A stretch of DNA of 64,000 nt, from the NCBI GenBank assembly GCA_027486755.1, contig JAIXOM010000004.1:1-64000 (forward strand). The letters are read 5' to 3'. The notes under the pieces were generated by a model. The model did not search any database and was not told the DNA's origin. It saw nothing but the letters and a program-made list of their open reading frames with translations. The position numbers were made by a program, and so were the translations under genes. This document shows, piece by piece, positions 8,764 through 18,260 of the stretch. Source of the DNA: Comamonadaceae bacterium. Its GTDB lineage: Bacteria; Pseudomonadota; Gammaproteobacteria; Burkholderiales; Burkholderiaceae_C. Positions within the stretch are counted from its first letter, which is position 1. Each line of letters begins with the position of its first letter.

Positions 8764-9005
8764 CTGCGGCGACCTGACCCCTGACGGGCCCGGAGCCGGA
8801 GGCTGTCGAAAAAGGCCGCGTCGACCGGCACTGTAGGCGCCGAGGCGGCACCGGCAAGGAGCAGGCCTCGCAAGCGCTGCCGGTCCTGGTCTTTGCGGAT
8901 CAGCTCGCGGACATATTCACTGCTGGTGCCATACCCCCGCTCGCTGACCTGCGCATCGACAAAAGACTTCAAAGCCTGCGGCAGGGAGACGTTCATGGTG
9001 CTCAT
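8760..9005 (-). CDS. parD: ParD-family antitoxin
   Basis: An 81-residue ribbon-helix-helix antitoxin that would bind ParE and repress its own promoter. MNVSLPQALKSFVDAQVSERGYGTSSEYVRELIRKDQ is a clear ParD/CopG N-terminus, with the DNA-binding beta strand at residues 4-9. The start MSTMNVSL at 9005 is preferred; the open frame upstream is unsupported. Antitoxin precedes toxin and their ends overlap, the usual order. Confidence 0.9.
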   Translation of the reverse strand: MSTMNVSLPQALKSFVDAQVSERGYGTSSEYVRELIRKDQDRQRLRGLLLAGAASAPTVPVDAAFFDSLRLRARQGSGRRS

Positions 9006-9011
9006 GCCACA

Positions 9012-9040
9012 ACGATAGCGACTTTGGCAAATTTTGGCAA
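9012..9040 (-). promoter_or_regulatory. Predicted parDE promoter with direct-repeat operator
   Basis: On the minus strand TTGCCA (9040-9035) and TATCGT (9017-9012) are separated by exactly 17 bp. The -35 region is part of a direct repeat, TTGCCAAA twice with a 2-bp gap (9040-9033 and 9030-9023), a plausible ParD site. The expected transcription start falls close to 9005, so the parD mRNA may be leaderless. Confidence 0.6.
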
Positions 9041-9078
9041 GCCTGTCGATTATGCGACTCCAGCGCGACCCCCAGCCA

Positions 9079-9561
9079 CTAACCCAGCGGCTCCAGCGGC
9101 CTGAACTTAGCGCGGTGGATGCTGAAAAACGCCTTGACGTTGCGCACATTGGCGTCGCTGTTGAACAAGCGCTGGGCCAGCGCGGCATAGGCGGGCATGT
9201 CGGCGACACGCACGATGAGCACGAAATCGGGGCCGGGCGAGACGCGGTAGCACTGCTGCACCGCAGCTTCGGCCACCGCACGGGCTTCGAAGGTGCGCGC
9301 CTGCTCGTCGCCCTGACGGTCCAAAGTGAGCTCGACCACCGCCGTCAGACCGTGGCCCAGGGTGGCGGCCAGTCGGTCGGCGCTGAGCACCGCCATCTGC
9401 CGCTCGATCAGCCCGGCCTCGCGCAGCCGGCGAATGCGGCGCAAGCAGGTGGCCGGCGAGATTTGCAGGGCCAGCGCCAAGTCTTGGTTGCTCCGCGAGG
9501 CGTCCTGCTGCAGCGCCTCGAGCAGGCGCAAGTCCAGATCACCTAAGATTAAATCTTCCAT
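9079..9561 (-). CDS. Lrp/AsnC family transcriptional regulator
   Basis: A 160-residue feast/famine regulator. The N-terminal winged HTH (LDLRLLEALQQDASRSNQDLALALQISPATCLRRIRRL, about residues 6-45) is followed by an effector-binding RAM domain with the conserved GPDFVLIVRVADMPAYAALAQ segment near 115. It is divergent from glmS across 134 bp, but nothing in the sequence proves that glmS is its target; autoregulation is common in the family. Confidence 0.93.
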   Translation of the reverse strand: MEDLILGDLDLRLLEALQQDASRSNQDLALALQISPATCLRRIRRLREAGLIERQMAVLSADRLAATLGHGLTAVVELTLDRQGDEQARTFEARAVAEAAVQQCYRVSPGPDFVLIVRVADMPAYAALAQRLFNSDANVRNVKAFFSIHRAKFRPLEPLG

Positions 9562-9695
9562 TTAAATCCCATTTTTGCAATAACTGGCGATTTTCTCATT
9601 TGCATGAAATTAAATTCCCACTTTAGGCTCAAATAGAAATCAATAATCGTTGCCAAAAGCTTAGGATTCCGACCTTCAGTCTAAAGGAGTCCCCC
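9562..9695. promoter_or_regulatory. Divergent Lrp/glmS intergenic region
   Basis: This AT-rich 134-bp gap must contain the promoters of the Lrp gene and glmS. It includes several AATTTA/TAAATT-like stretches but I could not assign -35/-10 boxes with confidence. A good ribosome site, TAAAGGAG, lies about 8 bp before the glmS ATG. Confidence 0.5.
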
Positions 9696-11540
<1,845 letters not shown>

Positions 11541-11552
11541 GGACGGCGCACC

Positions 11553-11587
11553 GGTGTTTCCCGGGTGACGGTCCCCCGGGAGACACC
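11553..11587 (+). terminator. Hairpin downstream of glmS
   Basis: A 13-bp stem (GGTGTTTCCCGGG with CCCGGGAGACACC, one wobble pair) closes a 9-nt loop, starting 12 bp after the glmS stop. It lacks a T-tract, so it may act as a terminator with Rho or as a 3' stabiliser. Confidence 0.65.
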
Positions 11588-11650
11588 ACCAAGTCGGGCG
11601 TATAGCCGTGCTACATTGATCAGATCGTTCACAAAAACCATCTGATAACA

Positions 11651-12742
11651 ATGAACCTCCAGTCGTTTCTACGCCTGTCGGCCGTGCTTCTGTGCGCAAC
11701 AAGCCTGGCCGGTTGCTTCGACGTCAGCCAGAAGGTCGTGATCGACAAGGGCGAGTTGAGCTACAGCGCCGAATTTCGCATCGACGCCAAGCTGGCAGCC
11801 ATGAGCGACAAGAAGGGCGGTGCGTGCGACAACTTTTCGCAGGAGCGCAATACGTCGAGCGCCATCAAGGTGCAATCTAGCGAGTCGGTGGCGGACGGTA
11901 ATGTGGTGTGCAAGTTGTCGGCCCAAGGCCCGCTGAACCAGTTCGCCAATTTCTCGCCCGGCGACAAGGAAAACACCCTGTTCAAAATCGCTCCGGCCGC
12001 CGACGGAGCCTGGCGCATTGACAGCAGCTTTGACATGAAGGATCAGGCCAAAGAGAACACGGGCATGGAGGGCATGATGGAGGCCATGTTCGCCGGCCGC
12101 AATCTGAGCTGGAGCGCCACTGTGCCCAAAGTCCTGGAGACCAATGGCGAGGTATCCAAGGACGGCAAGACCGTCACCTGGTCTGTCCCCGTGGCCTCGG
12201 CCTACAAGGCCAAGCAGTCCTTCTACCTGTTGTTCAAGGCCGAGCGTCCCTGGTATGCCTTCCTTCTGGATCTGATCGACGCGATCAAGAAATTCTTCGG
12301 CTCGCTTTTCGGTGGCGCAGACAAGGCTGCAGCACCCGCCGCCAAGCCCGCCAGCAACACTGCCGCGCCGTCGGCACCGGCACCCGCACCAGCCTCTGCA
12401 CCGGCAGCCCCTGCCCCTGCCCCAGCCCAGGCTCAGACCCCAGCCGAAGCTGCGCCGGCAGCGGCCGCGCCGGCTGCGGTAGAAACCGGCCCGATCACCG
12501 CTAGCTTCGACTGCGCCAAAGCCAGCTCAGCGCAAGAAAAGATGATCTGCAGCGATCGCGAGCTGGCCCGCCTGGACGTCGAACTGTCGGCCGTCTACCG
12601 CAAGGCTCGCGAGGCGGCTAGCGATGCCAAGGCCCTACAGAACGAGCAGATACAGTGGCTCAAAGCAAGCCGCAAGGCCTGCTCGGACAAGGCCTGTCTG
12701 GCCGAGGCCTACAAGAGCCGGACGGCTGAGCTGTCGCGCTAA
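11651..12742 (+). CDS. Lipoprotein with C-terminal LprI/DUF1311-like domain
   Basis: A 363-residue predicted lipoprotein: leader to about residue 22 with lipobox LAGC. The N-terminal domain is of unknown family (about 25-205) and may resemble LppM-type beta domains (KVVIDKGELSYSAEFRIDAKL). A hydrophobic/amphipathic stretch, FLLDLIDAIKKFFGSLFGG, is followed by an Ala/Pro linker (about 221-280) and a Cys-rich domain FDCAKASSAQEKMICSDRELARLD that fits the DUF1311/LprI family. The long low-complexity linker suggests a domain reaching into the periplasm. Function unknown; LprI-type domains have been linked to lysozyme inhibition. Confidence 0.75.
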   Translation: MNLQSFLRLSAVLLCATSLAGCFDVSQKVVIDKGELSYSAEFRIDAKLAAMSDKKGGACDNFSQERNTSSAIKVQSSESVADGNVVCKLSAQGPLNQFANFSPGDKENTLFKIAPAADGAWRIDSSFDMKDQAKENTGMEGMMEAMFAGRNLSWSATVPKVLETNGEVSKDGKTVTWSVPVASAYKAKQSFYLLFKAERPWYAFLLDLIDAIKKFFGSLFGGADKAAAPAAKPASNTAAPSAPAPAPASAPAAPAPAPAQAQTPAEAAPAAAAPAAVETGPITASFDCAKASSAQEKMICSDRELARLDVELSAVYRKAREAASDAKALQNEQIQWLKASRKACSDKACLAEAYKSRTAELSR

Positions 12743-12835
12743 AACGCAGCGGCAGAAGCACCCTCTCGCCTTGCGCAGTGCGCCGCCCCACTGACAGCCT
12801 GCACGATCATCACTGACACACAAAAGGAGACCACC

Positions 12836-13879
12836 ATGGACAAGATCAGCCCGCAGGGCTACCGACGCATCGCCACCGAAGAAGGCTGGATCACCAAGGA
12901 ATTGATGGACCGCTACCAGGCTCTGCTGGAGCGGGGCGACCATGGCGACCCGGGGTTTCAAAGCCTGTGGGGCTTCTTCGGCCGCAGTCCTTCGCAGCGG
13001 GCGCGCGACCTGCTCGAGCGCATCCAGGATATGGATGCCCGGCGCATCGCCGACATGGACGCCACCGGCATCGACATGCAGCTTCTCATGCTGACCAGCC
13101 CCGGCGTGCAGATGTTCCAGCCCGACGAGGCGGTGGCACTGGCCGCCAGCAGCAACGATCAGCTGGCTGAGACGATTGCCCGCTACCCCACCCGCTTCAG
13201 TGGTCTAGCCGCTTTTGCGCCCAACGCCCCCGAGGCTGCGGCCCAAGAAATTGAACGCGGCGTGAAGAAGCTGGGGCTCAAGGGCGCTTTGGTGAATTCG
13301 CACACCCAAGGCAAGTACATGGACGACGCGTTCTACTGGCCCATCTTTGAGGCTTGCGAAGCGCTGGATGTGCCGCTGTACATCCATCCCAACACGCCAT
13401 CGCCGCAGATGGTGGAGCCCTTCCTGTCGCGCTGCCTGGATGCGGCAATTTATGGCTTTGCGGCCGAGACGGGCTTGCACGTGATGCGACTGATCGTCAG
13501 CGGCCTGTTCGACCGCTACCCCCGGCTCAAAATCGTACTGGGCCACTTGGGCGAAGGCCTGCCCTTCTGGCTCTCGCGCATGGACTTCATGCACGCGGGC
13601 ATCGTGCGCGCCGGGCGCAGTCCGGGTGCCCTGCCTTTGCAGCGCAAGCCCAGCGACTACCTGCGTGAGAACTTTTACTACACCACCAGCGGCATGGCCT
13701 GGGAGCCGGCCATCACCTTTGTGCAGCAGCAAATGGGCTTTGACCGTGTGATGTATGCGATGGACTACCCCTATCAATACGTCGCCGAGGAAGTGCAGGC
13801 CATGGATGCCTTGCCGCTGACGCCCGAGCAGAAGAAAATGTTCTTTCAAACCAACGCCGAGCGCATCTTCCGTCTGTGA
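12836..13879 (+). CDS. Amidohydrolase-family decarboxylase, LigW-like
   Basis: A 347-residue amidohydrolase-2/ACMSD superfamily protein. From memory, much of it is close to LigW (5-carboxyvanillate decarboxylase) of Sphingobium: RIATEE near residue 12, SLWGF, RRIADMDATGID, LTSPGVQ, NSHTQGKYMDD, YIHP, LGHLGEGLPFWL, WEPAITF and RVMYAMDYPYQYV. The expected metal and catalytic residues (Glu in ATEE, His in YIHP, His in LGHLGEG, Asp in AMDYP) are all present. It likely removes a carboxylate from a substituted benzoate. The real substrate cannot be told from sequence; gamma-resorcylate-type decarboxylases are the alternative. RBS AAAGGAG precedes the ATG. A Bug gene follows 35 bp later. Confidence 0.82.
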   Translation: MDKISPQGYRRIATEEGWITKELMDRYQALLERGDHGDPGFQSLWGFFGRSPSQRARDLLERIQDMDARRIADMDATGIDMQLLMLTSPGVQMFQPDEAVALAASSNDQLAETIARYPTRFSGLAAFAPNAPEAAAQEIERGVKKLGLKGALVNSHTQGKYMDDAFYWPIFEACEALDVPLYIHPNTPSPQMVEPFLSRCLDAAIYGFAAETGLHVMRLIVSGLFDRYPRLKIVLGHLGEGLPFWLSRMDFMHAGIVRAGRSPGALPLQRKPSDYLRENFYYTTSGMAWEPAITFVQQQMGFDRVMYAMDYPYQYVAEEVQAMDALPLTPEQKKMFFQTNAERIFRL

Positions 13880-13914
13880 TGCCCCGGCAAGCCATTAAAA
13901 ACAAGGAGACTGTC

Positions 13915-14892
13915 ATGCTCAATCGACTTAGGGTAGGCTGCTTCGCCCTGCCGCTGTTGCTGTCTGCCCTCAACGCCTGGGCCCAGACCGAGGCCTGGCC
14001 TTCAAAGCCGATCCGCTTGGTCGTCACCTTTCCGCCAGGCGGCAGCAGCGATGCCGCAGCCCGCATCGTGGCACCGCGCCTGGCCGAAAAGCTGGGGCAG
14101 CCGGTGGTGATCGACAACCGCCCCGGGGCGGGCGGTGGCGTGGGCCTGGAGCTGGTGGCCAAGTCGCCGGCCGACGGCTACACCATCGTCCTGGCTTCGG
14201 CCGGCGGACTGACCGCCAACCCCAGCCTGTACAAGAAGCTCAGCTATGACCCGGCGCGCGACTTTGCGCCCATCACCACCTTTGGCACCAGCCCCTTCGT
14301 ACTGCTGGCCAGTACCCAGCTGGCTGCTTCCAATGTGAACGACTTGCTCAAGCTGGTCCGCAGCCAACCGGGGCGACTGAGTTATGCCTCCGGCGGCAAT
14401 GGCACGGCCATGCATCTGTCGGGCGAGTTGCTCAAGTCCATGGCCAAGGTGCATATTGTTCACATCCCCTACCGCGGCAGCGGCCCTGCGCTGATGGCGG
14501 TGGTCGGCGGCGAAACACAGCTGGCGATTGCCGACATCACCACCGCGGCGGCGCAAATCAAATCGGGCCGGGTCAAGGCCCTGGGCGTGCTGAGCAAAGG
14601 CCGATCGCCCCTGGCGCCCGATATCGCATCACTCAACGAGTCGGGCTTGCCCGGCTATGAGTCTGTGGGCTGGTTCGGCATCCTCGCGCCGGCCGGCACG
14701 CCAGCGGCCATCGTGCAACGCCTCAATGCCGAGATCACTGCCGTCCTGAAATCCTCCGAGGTGCGTGAACGCTTTGCTGCAGCCGGGCTGGAGCCGCTGC
14801 CGAGCACCCCCGAGGAGATGGCCGACTTCATGAAATCAGAGTCGGTGAAATGGGCCCGGGTGATCAAGGAGTCCGGAGCATCGGTGGACTGA
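13915..14892 (+). CDS. Bug/TctC family solute-binding protein
   Basis: A periplasmic tripartite tricarboxylate transporter receptor of 325 residues with a signal peptide ending at WAQ (about residue 24). Family motifs are WPSKPIRLVVTFPPGGSSDAAARI, NRPGAGG, SPADGYT, and the later PYRGSGPALM. Start at 13915, preceded by AAGGAG. No TctA/TctB membrane genes lie nearby, which is common for Bug proteins in Burkholderiales. The adjacent LigW-like gene suggests an aromatic acid ligand, but this is inference. Confidence 0.93.
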   Translation: MLNRLRVGCFALPLLLSALNAWAQTEAWPSKPIRLVVTFPPGGSSDAAARIVAPRLAEKLGQPVVIDNRPGAGGGVGLELVAKSPADGYTIVLASAGGLTANPSLYKKLSYDPARDFAPITTFGTSPFVLLASTQLAASNVNDLLKLVRSQPGRLSYASGGNGTAMHLSGELLKSMAKVHIVHIPYRGSGPALMAVVGGETQLAIADITTAAAQIKSGRVKALGVLSKGRSPLAPDIASLNESGLPGYESVGWFGILAPAGTPAAIVQRLNAEITAVLKSSEVRERFAAAGLEPLPSTPEEMADFMKSESVKWARVIKESGASVD

Positions 14893-14907
14893 AAAGCCTG
14901 AGCCCGA

Positions 14908-15813
14908 TCACACCGCGCTGCGCTTGAGGCCCAAGGTTCTTTGTAGCAGCGCTATCACCGCGATCATTTCCGGGATGCGTTCGGTGAACACCTCCACCGC
15001 AGCGAGCATGGGCTGACGCAGCTCGGGCGGGCAGGGCGCAGGCGCGGGCCAGAGGCGGGCCAGTTCAGCGGCGTGGACGCTGGCCTGCTGCCGCAGTTGC
15101 TCGGCGGCAGCATCGATGCGCGCAAACGCGGGTGGAACGATCAAGCTGGCCAGAGCCAAAAGTGGCGGCCGGCTGGCCAGTTGTCGGTAGTAGCTGGGCA
15201 CAAAGGCTGCGTCAGGCACCGCCTGCCCGCGCTGGCTCAGGCTTTGCAGCAAGGCCATCAACTCGGGCGGGGCCTTGTGCAGATCGATCATGGGCAGCAG
15301 CGGGCCCAGCGCTGAGGGTGGCTGCCAGGGCTCAGAGGCACCGAGCTGCGCGGCCGAAGGTGCAAGCACGGCTGCAGCCGTACTGCCAGCGCCACCGGCA
15401 TCGCCACCATCTTGCAGGCGCAAGGCGATCAGCCGCAAGGCCAGCAGGTTGACCGGATTGGCACGGCCATAAGCCAGGCTGAGCCGGGCCATCTCGCCCA
15501 CAGCCTCCTCAGTGATGCCCAGATAGCGCAGCGCCTGAGGCGAAACCGGCAGGGCGGGCGCCAGGTCTAGCGCGCCCTCCATGGCCCAGGCCCAGCGCTG
15601 CAACTGTCCCTGCATCAGTGGCGGGCCCATTACAGACCAGGCCCATTGAATGGCGCCAGGCAGGGTGGCCAGGTGCCGAAAAATCAGCGCCACCATGGGC
15701 ACACCGGCGGCGCGCCGAATCTGCGCGTAGATCGCCCGCACCGCAGCGCTCGCCTGGGCCTCGGGCTGCTCGGGCAAGAAGCTCGCAGGCGCTGGGAGCG
15801 GAGGGCTGGTCAT
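14908..15813 (-). CDS. DehI-fold (halocarboxylic acid dehalogenase-like) protein
   Basis: A 301-residue protein with pseudo-duplicated helical halves. Segments resemble group I haloacid dehalogenase DehI: FRHLATLPGAIQWAW near residue 45, AYGRANPVNLLALRL with the conserved Asn near 117, PLLPMIDLHKAPPELMALL near 175, and PSYYRQLASRPP near 210. In DehI, as I recall it, the catalytic Asp lies in the last of these segments; here the aligned position appears to be Tyr. Dehalogenase activity is therefore doubtful. Start ATG at 15813. It is convergent with the Bug gene. Confidence 0.6.
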   Translation of the reverse strand: MTSPPLPAPASFLPEQPEAQASAAVRAIYAQIRRAAGVPMVALIFRHLATLPGAIQWAWSVMGPPLMQGQLQRWAWAMEGALDLAPALPVSPQALRYLGITEEAVGEMARLSLAYGRANPVNLLALRLIALRLQDGGDAGGAGSTAAAVLAPSAAQLGASEPWQPPSALGPLLPMIDLHKAPPELMALLQSLSQRGQAVPDAAFVPSYYRQLASRPPLLALASLIVPPAFARIDAAAEQLRQQASVHAAELARLWPAPAPCPPELRQPMLAAVEVFTERIPEMIAVIALLQRTLGLKRSAV

Positions 15814-16228
15814 CAAAAATCCTGATTCCTAAGCTGATGCGTGTGCGATAGATTGTGCGCCAGCTGCGCCACCCCAGAGCGAGGGGCCTAGGGTCAGTCC
15901 CGACACCTGGCTGCCTGCAAGACCGCCACAATGGGCCGAACGTATAGCCCGCCTGACAGACTCAGCCGAGGCGGCAATGGCGTGATGATCCCTAGTCCAT
16001 GCAGAGCGACCCGCATCAGGCAGCAGCAGTGAGCAACTCAATGATCTGGGGCCATGGGGTCAGACGCCGCTACCGCGATGTGCGCGCCTGTCGCATCGGC
16101 AAGGGCCCCTCGCAAGTTACCTCGCAAGTTACCTCGCAAGTTACCTCGCAAGTGCAGCGCCTGCAAATCCCCCACAAGCTATGGTCTACCTGAGGCTATT
16201 GCCTAACGGTTAATTCATCAAGGAACGC
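15814..16228. other. Non-coding gap with 12-bp tandem repeat
   Basis: This 415-bp gap separates divergent genes and no convincing gene is present. At 16108-16154 there is a perfect 12-bp tandem repeat, CCTCGCAAGTTA, in three full copies plus an 11-base fourth. It lies about 75 bp before the thiolase-like start and could be a regulator-binding array or simple slippage. AAGGA precedes the thiolase ATG. Confidence 0.7.
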
Positions 16229-17389
16229 ATGCCCAAAGTCAGTCAAGAAGTGGTCATCGTCGGCGCCGGCGAGACCCGGGTCGGCAAGCTCCCCGGCATG
16301 GAGTCGGTGCAAATTCAAGCCTGGGCGGTACAAGAGGCGGCGGCCGACTGCGGTGTGCGCGTGCCCGACATCGACGGCCTGATCAATCTCGATCCCTATG
16401 CCATTCCCAACTCCATGTTTTCGTCCACGCTGGCCGAGTACCTGGGGCTCAAACCGAATTTTTTAACGACCGTCGATGTGGGCGGCACCGTCACCGCCAT
16501 GACCATGCTGCAGCAAGCGGTCTGGGCCATCGAGTCGGGCCACTGCGAGATCGCCGCTTGCGTTTATGGCGAAAACACCCTGACCGGCCGGCCGCCCGGT
16601 GCGCAAGGCCTGGCCCTGCGCAACCTGCTCGGCGGTGAAGAATGGGAAGAGCCTTTCGGGCTGCACGGCATGGTCACGCCGTACGCCCTGCTGGCGCAGC
16701 GCTACCTCTCGCAGTACGGTGCCAGCGAGAAAGACCTGGCCGAAGTCGCCCTGATCACCCGGCGCCACGCCCTGCTCAACGACAACGCGCAGATGCGCAA
16801 GCCCATGAGCATGGAAGACTACCTGGCCAGCCGCATGATCGCCACACCGCTGCGCCTGTTCGACTGCTCGCAAGTCTCCGACGGCGGCGGCGCGCTGATT
16901 CTGATGAGCCGCGAGCGCGCCCAGGCACGCGGGCTCAAGGCGGTGTCGATACGCTCCATGGCCATGCGCTCGACCCACAACTCGGTGGCGCAAACACCCG
17001 ACCTCGAAGATCTGGGCATGGCGGCGGCCGGACGCGATGCTTTTGCTGCAGCGGGCCTGGGCGCGGAAGACTTTCAGGTGGCCTTGCTGCACGACGCCTT
17101 CACCATCTCGGTGCTCATCACTTTGGAGGCGCTGGGCTTTGCCGAGCCGGGTGAAGCCGGCAACTACCTGCGCGCAGGCCATGCCAGCCTGGGCGGGCGC
17201 TGTCCGCTCAACCCGCACGGCGGCCTGCTGTCGCAGGCGCACATCGGCGGCATGCTGCATGTCACCGAAGCGGTTCACCAATTGCGCGGCACCGCCGGCC
17301 GCAGACAAATTCCGGGCGCCCGCCGCGCCGTGGTCAGCGGCAATGGTGGCGTCTTCTCTGTCTGCGGCGTCATGGTGATGGAGGCCTGA
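16229..17389 (+). CDS. Thiolase-superfamily protein lacking the nucleophilic cysteine (Ltp2-like)
   Basis: A 386-residue SCP2-thiolase-type protein. At the usual nucleophile position the sequence is TTVDVGGTVTAMTM (residues 81-93), with Gly in place of Cys. The later motifs are also changed: HDAFT in place of HDCFT-like, and AHIGGM in place of GHP-GA. The C-terminal GNGGVFSVCG motif is kept. Such cysteine-less thiolases pair with DUF35 proteins as acyl-CoA retro-aldolases (Ltp2/ChsH2 in steroid degradation). The next gene is exactly such a DUF35 partner, 2 bp away. Retro-aldolase on a beta-hydroxyacyl-CoA side chain is the favoured inference. Confidence 0.8.
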   Translation: MPKVSQEVVIVGAGETRVGKLPGMESVQIQAWAVQEAAADCGVRVPDIDGLINLDPYAIPNSMFSSTLAEYLGLKPNFLTTVDVGGTVTAMTMLQQAVWAIESGHCEIAACVYGENTLTGRPPGAQGLALRNLLGGEEWEEPFGLHGMVTPYALLAQRYLSQYGASEKDLAEVALITRRHALLNDNAQMRKPMSMEDYLASRMIATPLRLFDCSQVSDGGGALILMSRERAQARGLKAVSIRSMAMRSTHNSVAQTPDLEDLGMAAAGRDAFAAAGLGAEDFQVALLHDAFTISVLITLEALGFAEPGEAGNYLRAGHASLGGRCPLNPHGGLLSQAHIGGMLHVTEAVHQLRGTAGRRQIPGARRAVVSGNGGVFSVCGVMVMEA

Positions 17390-17391
17390 AC

Positions 17392-17823
17392 ATGAACACC
17401 CCCAGCGAACTCATCGCCGAACTGCCACAGCCCACCGTCGACTCCCAGCCCTTCTGGGAGGGTTGCCAGCGCGAGCAGTTGATGCTGCAGCACTGCACCG
17501 ACTGCGGCCATGTGTTTTATTACGCCCGGCGCCTGTGCCCGGCCTGCGGCGGCACGCAGCTGTCATGGCAGGCCAGCAGCGGCAAAGGCCAGGTCTACAG
17601 CTACAGCCAGGTGCAGGTGGCTTTTCAGGGGCCGCACTGGCAGTCGCAGCTGCCCTATACCGTGGTGCTGATCGATCTGGAGGAAGGCCCGCGCATGCTC
17701 AGCCGCTGGTACGGGCCCAAAGGACAAGTCCCGCAGGTGGGCCAGCGGGCCCAGGTCACCTTCCCCGAGGTGCAGGGTCAGCGCCTGCCCTATTTCCAGG
17801 CCGAGGAAGGCGCAGCGCCATGA
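17392..17823 (+). CDS. Zn-ribbon OB-fold (DUF35) protein
   Basis: A 143-residue partner protein. It has a rubredoxin-like zinc ribbon with Cys35, Cys38, Cys49 and Cys52 (HCTDCGHVFYYARRLCPACGG) and a C-terminal OB-fold (GKGQVYSYSQVQVAF...LPYTVVLIDLEEGPRMLSR). DUF35 proteins bind and activate thiolase-like enzymes or bind acyl-CoA. It is in tight operon with the upstream thiolase-like gene and its TGA overlaps the next ATG (ATGA). Confidence 0.9.
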   Translation: MNTPSELIAELPQPTVDSQPFWEGCQREQLMLQHCTDCGHVFYYARRLCPACGGTQLSWQASSGKGQVYSYSQVQVAFQGPHWQSQLPYTVVLIDLEEGPRMLSRWYGPKGQVPQVGQRAQVTFPEVQGQRLPYFQAEEGAAP

Positions 17824-18071
17824 TGGTGCAATGCGAAGTCCAGGACAAGGTGGCCCTGCTCAGCCTGGACGATGCCCAGCGCTTTAACGCCTTGTCGTCT
17901 GCCTTGGTGCGCTCGGCACTGCAAACGCTTGATGCGCTCAAGACGCAGGATGTGCGCGCCTGCCTGAGCCGCCTGCCACCCGAGCAGTGGCAGGAAGGCC
18001 TGTCGGCTTTTGTGGAAAAGCGAACGCCGCAGTACGAGCGCTTTTGGCAGGCAGACGTCGAGCGCGGCTGA
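17820..18071 (+). pseudogene. Enoyl-CoA hydratase remnant with in-frame internal deletion
   Basis: The 83-codon frame starts like a crotonase: VQCEVQDKVALLSLDDAQRFNALSSALVRSALQTLDAL, which covers the usual first 40 residues. It then jumps to LPPEQWQEGLSAFVEKRTPQYE, a typical crotonase C-terminus. About 170 central residues, including both oxyanion-hole segments, are missing and the frame is kept. It overlaps the DUF35 stop (ATGA), so the ancestral operon was probably thiolase-DUF35-hydratase. Catalysis is not possible; a new small protein cannot be excluded. Confidence 0.75.
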
Positions 18072-18096
18072 AGTCGCTGCCGCGCCTGTTCAAAAG

Positions 18097-18180
18097 CCGC
18101 ATCGCCGCGGGGGCGCGGCTCCCACACCCGACCCAAGGCCTGCCCTGGGTGTTGTAGGAGGGCCGCCCACGGCCCGATGG
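18097..18180. repeat. Two REP-like hairpins
   Basis: 18097-18127 is a reverse element with a GCCGCG-type stem (loop GGGG). 18154-18180 is a forward element, GTAGGAGGGCCGCCCACGGC-like, with a GGGCCG/CGGCCC stem. They lie just after the hydratase remnant. No gene is seen between 18072 and 18260. Confidence 0.8.
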
Positions 18181-18260
18181 GGCCGTGGTTGGACCCCGGC
18201 AACAGGAGTTAGACGCAGCGAGATAATGAAGCTCAGCAGTCTCACCCAGCCACCACCAAT

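Noticed and set aside
15999..16193. Small frame with repeated SQVT units
   Set aside because: The repeat unit is the 12-bp DNA tandem repeat translated; no RBS and no similarity to a known family.
17463..17819. Upstream extension of the hydratase remnant frame
   Set aside because: It is an out-of-frame reading of the DUF35 gene; the ATGATG at 17820 is the natural start.
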